64,000 nt of DNA from Siphonodentalium dalli (GCA_032622095.1 CP136064.1:136231954-136295953), one strand, 5' to 3'. Counted from the first letter of the stretch, positions 1-10,568 are shown. Notes: generated by a model not told the origin, from the letters alone. Program-made: numbers and translations.

Positions 1-412
1 TGTTTCATTTACGAGGTGTGGAGGGTATTCTAAGTGAATATAGCACTTGTCCTCCAATCCCTTTTGTCATAAATCAATTATGAACAAGTAAAATACGTTT
101 AAAACAAAAATAAAAATTACGATATGTATGTGGGCCATGCCAGATTGAGTAAATGTGTATTGAACATTGTACATCAGTAACATCACAGTATAATGCATGA
201 CCACTCTTCTGCAACAATTGACAGTTTGCCGACGACGGACATAACAACTATCAGCTCCTAATTTGGTCAGGCACAGGGCCCGATTTGCTTTTTAAATTTT
301 TCATACCAATGTTTAAATCTCTTGAAATAGACCCGTAAACATAATTTGTTGTTTGTTTTGGGATTAATTTTGTGAAGAGAAAGCTACACAAATTATTGCA
401 CATACCTTCATG
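1..412. other. No gene recognised; downstream flank of transposase-like pseudogene
   Basis: AT-rich sequence with no open frame I can assign. It lies on the 3' side of the minus-strand pseudogene at 413-1388, so it may hold that element's 3' end or a continuation beyond the window. I see no terminal repeat or poly(A) signal that would define the boundary. Confidence 0.3.
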
Positions 413-1388
413 TTACTTGTGAATCAATTGTTTTAAACCAGCTGTTAATGCTCTGAATAGCATCTTTCTTGCATTTGTTGTCTCTGTCTCATGCTCTAAA
501 ATATTTTGAGAGGTGCTCAATTCCCAGCATTGTCTCATTAGGTAGCGACTAGAACATGTGTATGCAATGTTTTTGAAGTTATTGACGACTCCAGACAATC
601 GTTTAAAATAACGGTGTTTTGCCTCAAATCGCATACACCACAAGTTTTTAAGCGGGCCATATTCAAGCATAAGTCTTGGATAATGGACTAGATAATGGAC
701 TTTTGGAGTCATCTTGGACGGGAAAGCACTTTTAAATGCTGTGATGAATTCTGCAATGCATACCTCAAGTTCTCCCATCCAAGATCACTTTATTGACAGG
801 TGCGAATACAATTTCCGAAATTTTCATCAGCTTCAAATAGACTTCCCATACCTCATTTTCCTCCGGCACAGAGTCCCCAATTAGAATTCCAATAAGTCGG
901 AACAAAACCCACTTTTCTGCGGCTTTTCCGGAAATGGTTCCATCATCTCGCACAACTTTTGCATTCAGTTGGACAGGCTTATTTTTTTTGTCATTGAAAC
1001 CGAAGTTGAAATCCTCCATGGCAGTGTTAAATTGAGACAATGTTACAATTCTATTGGAGTGTAAATTGGTCAGCACTAGCTTCAATGTAAGTGGTATAAC
1101 ACCTTCTAAAAGGTCATGCATGATATCTGGTGGGAATGATTTTGTTACATCAAAATATGCAAGATCTAGGAATTTACACCTTTTTCTCACCCCCATATGC
1201 AGTCATATTTGTTGGGTCAGTAATTCCTGAAAGATGATATTGGTGCAATAACTCGGTCCTGAGAACACATTCTTGGTCTAGCTCAAAGTCGTCAAGTTTT
1301 TCACGAATGGCCATGCAGAATCGACACACACGTCCTTTTGCAAAATTACAATTGAAACCAGCAAGATGATGTGCTGAGAGGTTATCAC
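413..1388 (-). pseudogene. C-terminal fragment of zinc-finger/transposase-like protein, frameshifted
   Basis: This is the 3' part of a minus-strand coding region whose 5' part is at 5879-7028. Reading leftward from 1388, the visible blocks are 'CDNLSAHHLAGFN', 'CRFCMAI', 'SFPPDIMHDLLEGVIP', 'PKVHYLVHYPRLMLEYGP' and 'FEAKHRYFKRL'. The FPPDIMHDLLEG and KHRYFKR blocks are typical of a widespread group of uncharacterised, probably transposase-derived animal proteins. I place it only loosely near the KDZ/CACTA-like DDE transposases, from memory. Two single-base frame breaks are visible. One is near 1180-1196 at a run of Gs, where the frame ending GGEKKV passes to one starting GVRKRC. The other is near 765-778, where the frame ending ILDGRT passes to MGELEV. 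With the LINE insertion these make the gene non-functional here. The frame stops at 413; the true 3' end is unknown. Confidence 0.75.
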
Positions 1389-1745
1389 AAAAATGCAAGA
1401 GTTTTCTTCCTAGAATGTCCATTTTACTCAACCAGCATATGGAATACCAAATATAGAAGAGAAGAAGAAGGTGATAAAGAAACGGACAAAATCCTCGAGG
1501 GAAAAACCGAAGAGCTGAACACTGAAATTGGATACATCAACCGTGAAAGATTACCCAAGATTAGTCAAGACCAGGTCTTCAGCACAAAGCACAAAGGCAG
1601 GATTAGGAAGAAAATCGAGTATCGGAATACTACAATTGATGGAATTCACCCGAGCAAAGATACAAACAGACTGTGGTTGTTGCGTCTTTATAAGTTTATT
1701 AGGAGGATTCACCAGTAAAATTTAAATCTACTAGCAGAGAAAGAA

Positions 1746-1859
1746 GGGTGAGATAGGGATTGCTCTGCCTCCCCTTAGACAATAACTATTTGAAGGTAGA
1801 AGATTTATTTATTTTTCTGAAGGAGTATACGGGTGAGATAGGGATTGCTCTGCCTCCCC
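1746..1859 (+). repeat. 29-bp direct repeat in the LINE 5' region
   Basis: Positions 1746-1774 and 1831-1859 are identical (both begin GGGTGAGATAGGG and end CTGCCTCCCC). They are 85 bp apart, immediately upstream of ORF1. Repeats upstream of ORF1 in LINEs often form part of the internal promoter. That role is inference here. Confidence 0.85.
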
Positions 1860-1901
1860 GTACAAAGATATAATAAACTATAAACCAGAAGACGGATCAA
1901 A

Positions 1902-2828
1902 GTGGTCCGGGGAAAGAAAGATACGGAGAAAGATACGAAAGATACGGATAATAGTACAGTATTAGCCAAGTGCGGAAGCTGTAATAAGCCAGTTGCTGAA
2001 GATGGGAAGGATCATGGTCTAGGATGCCATATCTGTGACTTGTGGTTTCACGCCAAATGTCAACAGGTGCCGAAAGAAGTGCTGGCTTTCCTAGAAAGCC
2101 AAAGCTCAGAAGAAAATTCCACTATCCATTGGTATTGCAAGAGCTGTAACGAAGGAACACAGAAGATATTAGGAAGAATGATTAAAATGGAAAAAAGACA
2201 AGACGTTATTGAAGAAGATATGTCAGATATACAGCAAAGAATGAGCAGGATAGAAGAGAAAGAAAATGACAGAGAAAAAGCTGGAGAAGTACAAGATGGA
2301 GCAGAAGCTGCTAAAACTACCTCAACAGAAACTGTAAGGAAGGAAATAAATGAGGCAATTAAAGAACATAGGAAGTTCGAAGCAGACAACCAGTTGAGAA
2401 AGAAGAATATAATCATCTTCAATATTGAAGAATCTGAAGCCGAGGACAGTACAAGAGCAAGAGAGGAGGATTTGGTGAAATACATGGATCTCTGCGAACG
2501 AATAGAAGTAGAGGCACACACAGTGGATGATATTAAACAGATTATCCGACTGGGAAAGAAAAGCCAAGAAAAGGAAAATCCACGCCCACTCAGAGTGACA
2601 TACAAAGAGCAAACAGTGAAAGATAGAGCACTGAAAGCTGGAGCAAAGTTGAAGGAGAAGAAAGAGAGGGCAACATTCACAAATGATCTGTGCAAAGCAG
2701 ATAGAGAAGAAAGGAAAAAGTGTATCGAGGAGGCCAAGAAAAGAACATCGGAATCACCAGAATGGTTCTTCCAAGTCCGGGGCCCTCCATGGACACTGAA
2801 AAAAGTGAAGAAGAAGGAATCGGAGTGA
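1902..2828 (+). CDS. LINE ORF1 protein: PHD finger, coiled coil, L1-like RRM (308 aa)
   Basis: Nucleic-acid-binding ORF1 protein of the LINE at 1389-5878. A PHD-type C4HC3 zinc finger is visible: C24, C27, C42, C45, H50, C53, C79, C82. It is followed by a strongly charged Glu/Lys-rich stretch (about residues 85-165) likely to form a coiled coil for oligomerisation. The C-terminal third (about 166-300) contains 'KKNIIIFNIEES' and 'IIRLGKKS...PRPLRVTY', resembling the RRM/C-terminal domain of L1-type ORF1p. Known ORF1 proteins coat their own RNA and act as chaperones, and a PHD finger could in principle direct chromatin binding (inference). The start is the first ATG in frame; initiation may be a few codons later. 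The end overlaps the ORF2 frame by up to 109 bp. Confidence 0.85.
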   Translation: MVRGKKDTEKDTKDTDNSTVLAKCGSCNKPVAEDGKDHGLGCHICDLWFHAKCQQVPKEVLAFLESQSSEENSTIHWYCKSCNEGTQKILGRMIKMEKRQDVIEEDMSDIQQRMSRIEEKENDREKAGEVQDGAEAAKTTSTETVRKEINEAIKEHRKFEADNQLRKKNIIIFNIEESEAEDSTRAREEDLVKYMDLCERIEVEAHTVDDIKQIIRLGKKSQEKENPRPLRVTYKEQTVKDRALKAGAKLKEKKERATFTNDLCKADREERKKCIEEAKKRTSESPEWFFQVRGPPWTLKKVKKKESE

Positions 2829-5800
2829 AGCCACAGAGAAGACAAAATGTAAATACGTTATTGCAAAGCACAAAGCACAAAATGCACAAGGTGGAGGGAC
2901 TGAAGATTTTACTCTTAAATGCAGACAGTGTTCTCAACAAACTAAATGAGCTGCGACACATAATTGAGGAAGAAAAGTACGACATAATTAGCATCACCGA
3001 AGCAAAGCCAAAAAATCTCAAAGAGATCTTACCGGTTGCACTTTACTCAATAGATGGCTATCAGATGTTCCACATGAATCTTACTTCAAAGGAAGGGAGA
3101 GGAGTGATTATATATGTAAAAGAAGAAATCAAAGCAGAGGAGTTATCATATATAGAAGAATACAATGAGACAGTATGGGTTGAAGTTCCACTACAAAATA
3201 AAGACAAACTTGTCATTGGCACAGTATACAGAAGCCCAAATAATAGCACTGAGGAAAAGGACAAAATACTAAAAAGGGTGCTGAAGAAGATATGCAATGA
3301 TAAGAAGAACACCCATATACTGATAATGGGAGACCTGAACCACCCAACTATCAACTGGGAAAAACATACGTCATCAGACAAGAAAGGAGAAGTATTCCTG
3401 AAGACAGTTGACAAATGCTACCTAACACAACACGTAAAGGAGGCAACAAGATATCGACATGGACAGAAAGCAAATGTACTGGATCTAGTCCTAACCAACG
3501 AAGCAAATATGGTTCAAAATCTGGAGATTGGGAACCCCCTAGGGAAGAGTGATCACTGCTCCATTAGTTTCTACTATAAATGCTATAGCGTAAAAAAACA
3601 AGGAATGAAGAAGAAACAATATGCTGCAGGAAACTATGACAAAATGAGGGAAGAAGTTGGGAAGATAGATTGGAAAGGAGTATTTGAGGATTGTAATAAC
3701 GACATCAACATCCAGTGGAAGAGATTCTGCCTAGTACTCGAAGAAGCTACAGACAAACACATACCAGAAAGAAATACATCCAGCAAAAAAAATAGAATGC
3801 CACTAGATGCAAAAACAAGAGAGGTGGTGAGGAAGAAGAATAGAGCTTGGACTCGCTATATGGAAAACAGGACACAACAAAACTATAACATATATACAAA
3901 ATATAGGAACCAAGTGAGAAATTTGACAAGGAAGAAGCAGAAAAATCACGAACGAGATATTGCTGACCAAGCTAAAGATAACCCCAAAAAATTCTGGGAC
4001 TATGTATCGAGACGTACGAAGACGAAGACAGGGATAGCAAACCTAGAGAAAGCAGATGGAAGTGTAACAACAAGCGATAAGGAAAAAGCAGAAGTGTTGG
4101 CAGATTTCTTCTCCGAAGTATTCACACGGGAACCTAAAGGAAACATCCCAGATATCGATATGAAGACAATAAAGCATGAGATGGAAGACCTTGAAGTGAC
4201 TGCAGAGGGAGTAGAGATTAGGCTATCAAAACTCAAACCATGCAAGTCCCAGGGTCCTGACAATATACACCCTAAAATCCTAAAAGAGCTAGCGAAGGAA
4301 CTAAGCATACCAATAGCACAAATCTTCAATAACAGCCTACGACTAGGAATACTACCAAATGAATGGAAAACAGCAAACATATCTGCTATATACAAAAAGG
4401 GGGAAAAATCTAAACCAAACAACTATCGCCCAGTCAGCCTAACCAGTATAGTAGGCAAAGCTCTGGAGGCAAGAATAAGGGATAAAATAATGGACCATAT
4501 GAGAAATAACCAACTATTTAGTAAGAAGCAATTTGGATTCATCAAGGGACGATCTACAACATTACAGCTACTGCACTCATTGGAAAAGTGGACCAAGACC
4601 ATAAATGAAGGATATGCAACACATGTAATTTATATGGACTTCCAGAAAGCATTTGATACCGTTCCACATCAAAGACTACTGCATAAAGCAAGAAGCTACG
4701 GAATAAATGGAAATATATTGGAATGGATAGAGAATTTTTTACAGGGAAGACAACAAAGAGTGATGATAAATGGCGAAGCGTCAACAACACGAGAAGTAAT
4801 AAGTGGAATACCCCAAGGAAGCGTGCTCGGACCCATATTATTTGTCATATATATAAATGACCTCCCATCCAACGTCAAATCGGATGTCATGATGTTTGCA
4901 GACGACACTAAAATTTACAGGGAAATACAGGGTATACCAGATGTGGATGCATTACAGAATGACTTAGATGAACTCCAGACATGGTCAGACAAGTGGCTTT
5001 TGAAATTTCACCCAGATAAATGTGTGACAATGAACATCGGCACGAAAACAGAAGAGCCAAACTATCACATGAAGAACAAAGATGGACAATATGTACAACT
5101 AAAGGAGGTAACTGAAGAGAAAGATATAGGAGTCACAACTGATAACAAACTGAAATTTGACCAACATATAAATGAGAAAATACAGAAAGCAAATGCAGTC
5201 ACTGGAGCTATACGCAGAGCATTTACGCACATGGACACCAAAACAATGCTGAAACTATACAAAAGTCTGGTGAGACCACATCTAGAATATGCCCAACCGG
5301 CCTGGAGTCCACATTTAAAGAAAGACATTGAAATGCTCGAGAAAGTCCAAAAAAGATTCACAAAACTAATACCAGAATTAAAAGAACTACCATATGAAGA
5401 AAGACTAAAGAAGCTAAATATACCAACACTTAACTACAGAAGAATAAGAGGAGATATGATAGAATGCTTCAAGATATTTAACACCTATGATCCGGAAGTG
5501 AACGACATATTAAGAAGAAGCACCGAACTCCGAACCAGAGGACATAATTATAAATTATTCTTGGAAGGAGCAAACAGGGATGTGAGGAAATACTCATTTA
5601 GCCTAAGAGTGGTGGAGCCATGGAATCATCTAGCAGAAAAAGTCGTCTATGCAGAAGACATGAATTCATTCAAAAACAATCTCGATTACCATTGGCAGGA
5701 CCAAGAGATTAAATTAAATTTCAAGGCTGAATTGAGGCTGACAGACCCTGATACGATCAGTCAAACAAAAAACAAAAATGCAGGAGAGTTCGGAGAAATA

Positions 5801-5857
5801 GAAGATGAAGAATCAGAGGTGGATATAGTGGCATCTATAGAAGCCAGCGTCCACTAA
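2720..5857 (+). CDS. LINE ORF2: apurinic-type endonuclease + reverse transcriptase (up to 1045 aa)
   Basis: Catalytic protein for target-primed reverse transcription. The N-terminal exonuclease-endonuclease-phosphatase domain starts near residue 61 ('LKILLLNADS'), with 'GDLNHPTINW' near 203 and the catalytic 'SDH' near 276. The reverse transcriptase follows: 'GPDNIHPKIL', 'NNYRPVSLTS' (about 567), 'YMDFQKAFDTV' (about 637), 'GIPQGSVLGP' (about 695) and the 'FADDTK' active site (about 725). The C-terminal segment ('SLVRPHLEYAQPAWSP', then 'RGDMIECFKIF') is characteristic of CR1/L2-like elements. No RNase H or CCHC knuckle was seen. The open frame extends to an ATG at 2720 inside ORF1. The ATG at 2789, or a later one, is a more natural start because the first 60 residues look non-domain. 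Translation after ORF1 probably relies on reinitiation (inference). Confidence 0.92.
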   Translation: MYRGGQEKNIGITRMVLPSPGPSMDTEKSEEEGIGVKPQRRQNVNTLLQSTKHKMHKVEGLKILLLNADSVLNKLNELRHIIEEEKYDIISITEAKPKNLKEILPVALYSIDGYQMFHMNLTSKEGRGVIIYVKEEIKAEELSYIEEYNETVWVEVPLQNKDKLVIGTVYRSPNNSTEEKDKILKRVLKKICNDKKNTHILIMGDLNHPTINWEKHTSSDKKGEVFLKTVDKCYLTQHVKEATRYRHGQKANVLDLVLTNEANMVQNLEIGNPLGKSDHCSISFYYKCYSVKKQGMKKKQYAAGNYDKMREEVGKIDWKGVFEDCNNDINIQWKRFCLVLEEATDKHIPERNTSSKKNRMPLDAKTREVVRKKNRAWTRYMENRTQQNYNIYTKYRNQVRNLTRKKQKNHERDIADQAKDNPKKFWDYVSRRTKTKTGIANLEKADGSVTTSDKEKAEVLADFFSEVFTREPKGNIPDIDMKTIKHEMEDLEVTAEGVEIRLSKLKPCKSQGPDNIHPKILKELAKELSIPIAQIFNNSLRLGILPNEWKTANISAIYKKGEKSKPNNYRPVSLTSIVGKALEARIRDKIMDHMRNNQLFSKKQFGFIKGRSTTLQLLHSLEKWTKTINEGYATHVIYMDFQKAFDTVPHQRLLHKARSYGINGNILEWIENFLQGRQQRVMINGEASTTREVISGIPQGSVLGPILFVIYINDLPSNVKSDVMMFADDTKIYREIQGIPDVDALQNDLDELQTWSDKWLLKFHPDKCVTMNIGTKTEEPNYHMKNKDGQYVQLKEVTEEKDIGVTTDNKLKFDQHINEKIQKANAVTGAIRRAFTHMDTKTMLKLYKSLVRPHLEYAQPAWSPHLKKDIEMLEKVQKRFTKLIPELKELPYEERLKKLNIPTLNYRRIRGDMIECFKIFNTYDPEVNDILRRSTELRTRGHNYKLFLEGANRDVRKYSFSLRVVEPWNHLAEKVVYAEDMNSFKNNLDYHWQDQEIKLNFKAELRLTDPDTISQTKNKNAGEFGEIEDEESEVDIVASIEASVH

Positions 5858-5878
5858 CAACATAAGGTTACATAAGGT

Positions 5879-7028
5879 ATGATATTGCTGCAACACCAGC
5901 AAAAAAAGTTACATTTTTCCCACACAAATTTAAAATAATTCCCTCTGTGGCAAGTTTTTTGAGATCATCAATTAATGGTTGCAAAATTTTGTCGAATGTG
6001 TAAAGTCCAACATACTTTTCTTTCACCAACATAATAAGATAAATACTTCGTAGCTGCGATCTGAATCGAGGAGATATATTTCCAATTGAAAAATAAAATG
6101 CTGTCAATTTATGTTTTGTCTTTTTTGAACCAACTTCGAACTCATCGGTATATAAAAACAATTGGATCAAGTTTGATTGCGAGAAAAATGAACTGTTTTT
6201 ACATATATTCCCATCCTGATACTCATGTAATATATCAGATGTTTCTCCGCCACCCGTGCTATTGAGTCTTTCCTCAGTACGTTGCAGAATATGTGAAGAG
6301 ACACTCTCGTTTTCCAAAACTGATCTGATTGTGTCCTTAATGGGGATATAGTAGGCAGGATGTTTCACTACACCTTCTGGATTAAGAATATATTCTTTCG
6401 GCTCCACTAGTCCAAGATTTTCACAACAATATTTCCTGAGTTTATAGTCGTATGAAAGATCACATTGATATTGGCTCATGTTATTATTTGAGCTCAAAAG
6501 TTGATTTAATTGTGAATTTTCAATATTCCCAAGCATAGATTTCACAATATTCTTCAAGTTATCAGACAAGTAGTTCAACATGAAAATAACATCACTCGCA
6601 ACGGTTTCCTGCACACTCCTTGGTAAAACATGTTTCTCCCTTAACTTTAGAATAAACAACATCAAATGCTTCATTATTTTAGCATGTAAAGAATTTTCAG
6701 ACAGCATAGCAAGGTTGCTCTCATTAGAAACAATACTGGTAGATATGTCAGCATCAGATTCCTCCTCATCATCGGGTTCATCCAGAACTGAAGAATCAAC
6801 AAATGATGCCGAGTTGGGATGAATTAAATTTGTTGAACTATCTCTTGTTAATTCTCTGTGTTTACGAAAAACATGTTTTCTATAGGAGAAAAGGTTTGAG
6901 TAACTTCTGCTGCAGCCAGAAATCCCACACAGGACAGTAAAGTTGGCTTGATGTTGATGGTATAATTGGAGATGAGCAATGTATCTATACATATGTGAAC
7001 TGTCTAAATGGCCATGGACAATAACCAC
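5879..7028 (-). pseudogene. N-terminal fragment of zinc-finger/transposase-like protein, cut by the LINE
   Basis: 5' half of the gene continued at 413-1388. The frame opens at an ATG at 7028. It has a C2H2-type motif near residues 35-57 ('CGISGCSRSYSNLFSYRKH' followed by 'VFRKH'), a Ser/Asp/Glu-rich stretch, and then a domain ending 'NVTFFAGVAAIS' at the LINE junction. In relatives known to me a block of the type GDNLxxH follows such a segment. That block is found at the other side of the insertion, which shows that the two pieces were one gene. About 380 codons are free of stops, so this half is better preserved than the C-terminal half. There is no strong promoter signal upstream. A protein truncated at the LINE could still be made, though I see no evidence for it. 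Confidence 0.78.
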
Positions 7029-7214
7029 ACTTGAAAACAGTTGCCATAACTTTCAGTAGAACTCAGCAGGGTTGAATACTTGGAACAACTGTATTAAATA
7101 TCTGCAAAATTAAAAACGTTTTACAGAGAAGTGTACTAGTACTTGAAGTGTGAACACATTCATTCGCTAGTTTAACATTATTAAGATATCACAGTTATTA
7201 GGCACCTGAGAGTG

Positions 7215-8041
7215 AGTGCTGGGCGGTATTTAAGCATAAAAATACCGCGGTAATCTGAAAATCATACCGCGGTTTACGTTAATACCGATTATTTCAACTC
7301 ATATCTTAAAACACCATTGAGTAGTGATCATTTAGTACATAAGTCAACTGTTTTTCGAGGAAATCGAATAGCTACACAGCTCACAATAAAATAAGTCTCT
7401 GTTTTATGAAATTATGGTTTAACAGACATTGGCAATGTATCATTTGCCTGCACACATGCATCATGTATGGATTCACGACAAGGTACCCTGATCTCAAATG
7501 CAGGTAATAATTGTCAGTTATGAAAGCATCATTCAGTGGATACATCCAAGAGCTTTGGGAAAAACCCCGCTGACTCGCACAGAGCATGTGCTGTTAATAG
7601 TAAAAGTTCTGCCGGGTGTGAATATATATAATGTTTTTATTAAATGCCGGGAAATAAGGTGAATTACTTTCAAAGTATTTAACTTATAGATTGTTATTCA
7701 CTTCCCGGTTGAATTATTATAAATCATACATATAAATTCACATTTAAGAAGGTGATCACTGATTCATACTCGATCACATCCCAGGAAATAATGGGCTGTC
7801 CCATGCATTCAGTCATATAAAAATAGCAAAGAAGTGACATAAGTGAAGAATGATGAAAGAAACCAAGTAGTTCCTTTGGATTCCGATAAAGGTAAACCAC
7901 AATATACCCGGTAACGGGCCGGTATGATCTGAAACCATGATAATACTGTCTTCAAGGTTTACCAATTATGAAAGAAATGACAGTAACAGTATTAAAAATC
8001 TTACCGATTATAATCGGTATAACGAAATACCGCCCAGCACT
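7215..8041. mobile_element. Non-autonomous hAT-like element with GGGCGGTAT inverted ends
   Basis: The left end AGTGCTGGGCGGTATTT (7215-7231) is the exact reverse complement of the right end AAATACCGCCCAGCACT (8025-8041). Subterminal CCGCGGTA and ACCGATTATAATCGGT palindromes follow. There is no coding sequence. The ends share the GGGCGGTA core with the hAT element at 17240-18336. No perfect 8-bp target duplication was found; 7206-7213 (CTGAGAGT) and 8046-8053 (CTAAGAGT) are a weak, displaced match. Confidence 0.75.
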
Positions 8042-8303
8042 ATAACTAAGAGTATCAATAAACAAGACAGTCAAAGACTGTGGGGTCGCTCACAAGACTG
8101 CAAAGACTGATAAGACTGCATGCATGTTTATTATTTTCTTGGGAAATTCCACCCCTGCACAGTGCTTATTTTGGGTCTGCATGTTTATTAATTTTGAGGC
8201 CATGAAAATTTAAATCAGCACAAACTCAAGATTTCTATATGACTAAGATACCAAAATGATGGGCTTACAACTTTTTGCATGTAGATATTCAAATATATGA
8301 CAG

Positions 8304-8767
8304 CAGCCCTGGGAATTAGCCTAGGCAATAGGCAATGCCTAGGTAAAAGCAGAGGCAAAATCAGTTTGCCTAGGCAATTATATTGCTTAGGTAAAACAAG
8401 TTTATTGGGTTACTAAAATTGATTTGTGTCTATCAGAAATAGAACCTCTTTAGCCAAAATGACTTCCTTAAATAACTCTTTACATATATTGTCCTAAAAT
8501 TGTTTCCATGGCACTGGGCCATTAACTAGCTACCCATAAGGGCACTAGTTTTGGAGATGATTTGTGGAATGTATATATTTGATGAGTAGTGGCCTGGAAA
8601 TGTTCTCCAAAATAACTAAGCATTTCAGGTTATTATTGAATCATATTGGTTTGAGATGGCAATATTGTTGCAAAATTGCCTAGGTAAAATCTGTTTTTGC
8701 CTAAGCCGATTTCTTTCACCTAGGAAAAAATATTGCCTAGGCAAATTTTCCTTAATTCCCAGGGCTG
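8304..8767. mobile_element. hAT-like MITE with CAGCCCTGGGAATTA ends
   Basis: Inverted ends CAGCCCTGGGAATTAG (8304-8319) and its near-complement CTTAATTCCCAGGGCTG (to 8767) enclose 464 bp rich in the palindromic core GCCTAGGCAA. TGACAG directly flanks both ends (8298-8303 and 8768-8773), a 6-bp remnant of a duplication. hAT elements usually make 8 bp. No coding capacity. Confidence 0.75.
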
Positions 8768-9190
8768 TGACAGTATGACACACATGTGAATATTGAATAA
8801 AATACCACTTGATTCCTATACTTGAACTACATGAACTGTAGAAATGTTTTTTTAACAGTTGATGTTTTCGCAGAGTTTCCCCCTGCACTATTATTTGGGT
8901 CTGCAATTTTATTTACTTTCAGTGGAATCCCCCCCAGTGCACTATTATCAGGTCAGGCACATCCTGAATTCCATGTCAATTGTTGCCGACGAGTGGTTCT
9001 TACACTGTGATGTTACTGGTGTACATTCAATGTTCAATACACATTTACTCAACCTCGCATGGCCCAAAAAAATCGTGAATAAAAGGTAGGAATGTACCAT
9101 GCAAACTTTATTCATGAATAAAAGGTCGGCCGACCAGTGTCCCCCGAAAACGTGGCAAGTCGACGCCGCTTGGTTAAAGAAATTAAAAAA
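8768..9190. other. No gene recognised
   Basis: AT-rich sequence. Short phrases such as 'CCCCCTGCACTATTAT' and 'GGAATCCCCCCCAGTGCACTATTAT' repeat loosely here and near 8145-8200, suggesting decayed repeat fragments. The open frames are short and mutually overlapping, with no recognisable domain. Confidence 0.3.
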
Positions 9191-9194
9191 AATG

Positions 9195-9840
9195 TTGAAA
9201 TGTTCTAAGTCGAAAGGATTTATAATTCCATAAAGAAAAAAATTCTCCATCATCTATATACATGTTGCACATCTCCAATATGTGGGTAACAATACTCTGA
9301 AGTTTCAAATATCCTCGATCAAAGCTGTAGGAGGAGTTGATTACACCATGAAGGTATACCCTCATACAGAAAATGAGAAAAAACTAATTTTTGAAGTCGA
9401 AAGGCCCATAATTCTGCGAAACTCAAATTCGAAATTGATCTGTATTTTGATATGAACAACCCACAAGAAAACATAATTTCCAATTAAACAATCCTAACTT
9501 GGGTTATCATCCGGAAACCAAAGAAAAAACAAGAAAAATGGAATTTTCTAAGTCGAAAAGCCCATAACTCAAATTCAAACTTGACCTGTATTTTGATATC
9601 CATGACTCACAAAAAAAACGGAATTTTCAATTGGACAGTCCAAACTTGAGTTATCATCCGGAAACCAAAGAAAAAAGAAGAAAATTTAATTTTCTAAGTC
9701 GAAAAAAGTCCATAACTCAAGGAAAAATCATCGGATCAAACTCAAATTCGAACCCTGTATCTTGATATGACTGATCAATTAAGGAATCCAAACTTGAGAT
9801 ATCATCCGGAAAAGCGAGAAATTTTCTAAAGTACAAAAAA
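9195..9840 (+). repeat. Degenerate ~150-bp tandem repeat ('CTAAGTCGAAA' units)
   Basis: Units begin with AAGTCGAAA near 9203, 9393, 9550 and 9696. The last three share 'CCATAACTC', 'CTGTATTTTGATAT' and 'TTATCATCCGGAAA', with spacing of about 157 and 147 bp. Divergence between units is considerable. No coding sequence. Confidence 0.8.
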
Positions 9841-10525
9841 GGTTGAAAAAAGGGAAATAACTTAGGCTTGCCACGATTATTAGATTAATCGACTAACCTT
9901 CGGCAGGTGTGGTAGTCGACGGTTATTTACATTCGTCGACTAATTGCCAAAACTGGGGGGGGTATGGTTGTGTATTTAAGCAGTACTATGCACAAATACC
10001 ATGCCTGGAAGTAAGGCCACGGTATTTTGATTTTGTGGTTTACAGAATTTTTCTGCCATAATCAACATGGGTAGGACAAAACAACAAAAAACAACAAAAA
10101 AACTGAAAAATGTGTTTTTTTTTGGTTTGTAAACTCAATTTTAGCTCACCTTTTAAAGACGAAGATTCAAGTGAGTTATAGTTATACCCATCACTTTTTT
10201 AATAAGGTATCCTCAGAAAAGGTGACGGCTCAATAGTTCCTGAACTATCTTATTTCAGATACACTAAGAGTAATATATGCAGAGCTGATGTGACGTACAA
10301 TGAGACTTTCTTATTAAATAGATTGCCACCCCCCATATTGTACATATCGGTATAAACCAAAGTTTGGTCTCACTTTCTCATGCTATTTTGACTAGGTGAT
10401 AACCTGTCATGGGAGTGGCTAAAATAACTCATTCCCATCTACGTGTCAATGTACACAGCAAATATCACATCTACATCTACTTGATACTCCATCACCCTTA
10501 ATGTGCTGAGGATTATGTGGATTTA
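9841..10525. other. Repeat fragments, no gene recognised
   Basis: Contains a fragment with 'GATTAATCGACTAA' and 'CGTCGACTAATTGCC' near 9885-9945, which looks like one end of an inverted-repeat element. It also has A-rich simple sequence at 10075-10110. A 'TTTAGCTCACCTT' start near 10140 belongs to a repeat type seen again at 48025. No open frame with a domain. Confidence 0.4.
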
Positions 10526-10568
10526 ATCCAATCTGTTTGAAACATATTATGTTTCAAACAGATTGGAT
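10526..10568. repeat. Perfect 20-bp inverted repeat (hairpin, 3-nt loop)
   Basis: Arm 10526-10545 (ATCCAATCTGTTTGAAACAT) is exactly complementary to 10549-10568, with the 3-nt spacer ATT. It lies just before a diverged satellite monomer (10615-10770). It may be a foldback insertion or a cruciform-forming site; there are no flanking genes. Confidence 0.9.

Larger units (their letters stand above)
1389..5878 (+). mobile_element. Full-length CR1/L2-like LINE with two intact ORFs, inserted antisense into a transposase-like gene
   Basis: About 4.49 kb non-LTR retrotransposon: a 5' region (1389-1901), ORF1 with PHD finger (1902-2828), ORF2 with endonuclease and reverse transcriptase (ending 5857), and a very short 3' tail holding two copies of 'ACATAAGGT'. 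The boundaries come from the interrupted minus-strand gene. Joining base 1388 directly to base 5879 restores reading frame across the junction, with no extra or missing bases, so the element looks like a clean insertion without an obvious target-site duplication. A short 3' tandem repeat instead of poly(A) is usual for CR1/L2-group LINEs. Both ORFs are undamaged over more than 1,300 codons, which suggests recent insertion. Clade assignment (CR1/L2/Jockey superfamily) is by motif recall; a tree would be needed to fix it. Confidence 0.9.

Noticed and set aside
1371-1725. Plus-strand frames in the LINE 5' region (115 and 65 codons)
   Set aside because: The first begins inside the host pseudogene and crosses the junction. 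No domain; treated as 5' untranslated region.
2060-5361. Minus-strand frames up to 261 codons inside the LINE
   Set aside because: Antisense of the A-rich LINE ORFs, rich in Ser/Phe/Leu as expected for such shadows.
7206-8053. 8-bp target duplication for the 7215-8041 element
   Set aside because: Best candidates (CTGAGAGT and CTAAGAGT) differ by one base and are displaced from the ends by 1 and 4 bp, so I do not claim it.
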